Part shown: positions 63,363 through 64,000 of the stretch, piece after piece | How positions within the stretch are numbered: the first letter of the stretch is position 1 | Layout of the letters: the number at the start of each line of letters is the position of its first letter | NCBI RefSeq assembly: GCF_002735305.1 | Contig: NZ_PDYG01000006.1 | Coordinates: forward strand, 1-64,000 | Source of the DNA: Agathobacter ruminis | GTDB taxonomy: Bacteria; Bacillota; Clostridia; Lachnospirales; Lachnospiraceae | DNA length: 64,000 bases | Reading direction: 5' to 3' | The notes under the pieces: generated by a model | Told to the model about the DNA's origin: nothing | The model's input: only the letters and a program-made list of their open reading frames with translations | Database searches by the model: none | Program-made: the position numbers and the translations under genes

Positions 63363-64000
63363 ATGGCAACTTCCCGTAAATCATCAGGGAGAAAAAAATC
63401 AACCCGTTCCAAACGGGCGCAAAATATTGAACAGCAGAATAATATCCGGGAAACCGTTTATCTTTTGATTGTTCTTGCAATTGCGATTTTGCTTGCCTTA
63501 AGCAATTTTGGTGTTGGAGGAACCATCGGAAACAGCATTTCGGATATTTTATTCGGAATCTTTGGCTTGTTTGCATTCGCTTTTCCAATTGCAATTGTAT
63601 ATCTGACATTATCGATTATAAATGTATTGCGTGGAAAGAGCAGTTTTGCAATTGTGAAACTGATTGCGGCAATCTTTTTTGTGATTTTCCTTTGCATGTT
63701 TATGACACTTGCAATTTATGGCGGAGATGTTGTAAAACCTGTTGATGCCTTCAAATACAGCATGAATATGCACAATGGAGGCGGAATCATCGGCGGGGTT
63801 GCAGCATATTTGATCAAGCCTGCATTTGGACTGATTGGTGCTTATGTACTTGATGTGATTATTTTGATTATCTGTGTTGTTTTGATCGCAGAGCGCACAC
63901 CGATTGTATTGATGCGCGAAAAGCAGGAAGAGTTCCGTGAAAATTCGATTGCACGCCGCGAGGAGCGCCGGATTGAGCGGGAAGAAAGACGAAACAGCCG
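63363..64000 (+). CDS. ftsK: FtsK/SpoIIIE-family DNA translocase, N-terminal part (runs off the window)
   Basis: At least 212 residues, cut by the window end. A basic N-terminus (KSSGRKKSTRSKR) is followed by four hydrophobic segments (about residues 33-50, 58-80, 88-115 and 135-180), then a highly charged Arg/Glu linker beginning near residue 185. This is the N-terminal membrane domain and linker start of FtsK/SpoIIIE; the ATPase motor lies beyond the end. GGAGG at 63351-63355 with 7 nt spacing supports ATG 63363; ATG 63360 in the same frame is the alternative. Confidence 0.8.
   Translation, partial: MATSRKSSGRKKSTRSKRAQNIEQQNNIRETVYLLIVLAIAILLALSNFGVGGTIGNSISDILFGIFGLFAFAFPIAIVYLTLSIINVLRGKSSFAIVKLIAAIFFVIFLCMFMTLAIYGGDVVKPVDAFKYSMNMHNGGGIIGGVAAYLIKPAFGLIGAYVLDVIILIICVVLIAERTPIVLMREKQEEFRENSIARREERRIEREERRNS

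Overview
The window is a chromosomal segment that looks like a Lachnospiraceae-type member of the Clostridia. Moderately AT-rich DNA, strong AGGAGG-type ribosome binding sites, a glmS ribozyme, a phenylalanine T-box, NfnAB, Rex, a clostridial-type LeuRS and several families I know mainly from Lachnospiraceae (DUF5717/DUF5716-like, DUF5662, DUF6062) all point there. This is recognition from the sequence, not a database search. I see no tRNA, rRNA, prophage, insertion sequence or CRISPR array. Nearly all genes are on the + strand; the minus strand carries a DUF1292 protein, a LysR/DUF6062 pair, an AP2-like protein, a CheY/CheX-like pair and tyrA.

Layout. 1-4053: end of an upstream transcription unit, then a very AT-rich four-gene ABC-transporter cluster. 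4100-6201: glmS under a glmS ribozyme. 6282-8334: leuA fused to an AraC-type DNA-binding domain, with a palindrome over its -10 box. 8394-15367: an apparent operon of two COG0523/CobW-type GTPases (one His-rich, one fused to a YcgQ/DUF1980-like domain), the electron-bifurcating transhydrogenase NfnAB and a P-type cation ATPase. 15362-22212: a four-gene cluster of unknown function (giant beta/alpha-solenoid protein, degenerate Hsp70-like protein, TPR protein, coiled-coil membrane protein). 22233-33253: gltX, a UvrD-like helicase, DUF1292, a GH13 protein that has lost its catalytic residues, DUF5662, yifB, dprA, topA. 33306-41131: branched-chain amino acid block (ilvN, ilvC, leuS, lysR, leuC, leuD). 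41118-44960: AP2-like protein, thrC, and a CheY plus MshEN-CheX signalling pair. 44961-50454: small membrane protein, probable 6S RNA, Phe T-box, pheST, queA. 50457-53277: PilZ protein, aroA, tyrA. 53383-64000: EF-G-like GTPase, secreted beta-propeller protein, icd, rex, coiled-coil protein, nnrDE, yebC, glgA and the start of ftsK.

How the genes fit together. Amino acid metabolism dominates: leucine/isoleucine/valine (leuA, leuCD, ilvN, ilvC, with leuS), threonine (thrC), aromatics (aroA, tyrA) and 2-oxoglutarate supply (icd). Redox control is represented by NfnAB (NADH/NADPH/ferredoxin balance), Rex and the NAD(P)H-hydrate repair enzyme. The PilZ protein and the predicted MshEN-CheX/CheY pair suggest c-di-GMP-linked surface or motility signalling.

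The most interesting material is the 15.4-22.2 kb cluster, the LeuA-AraC fusion, the GTPase-YcgQ-like fusion in an NfnAB/P-type ATPase operon, the catalytically dead GH13 protein and the MshEN-CheX fusion. All functional statements are inferred from motifs read by eye.
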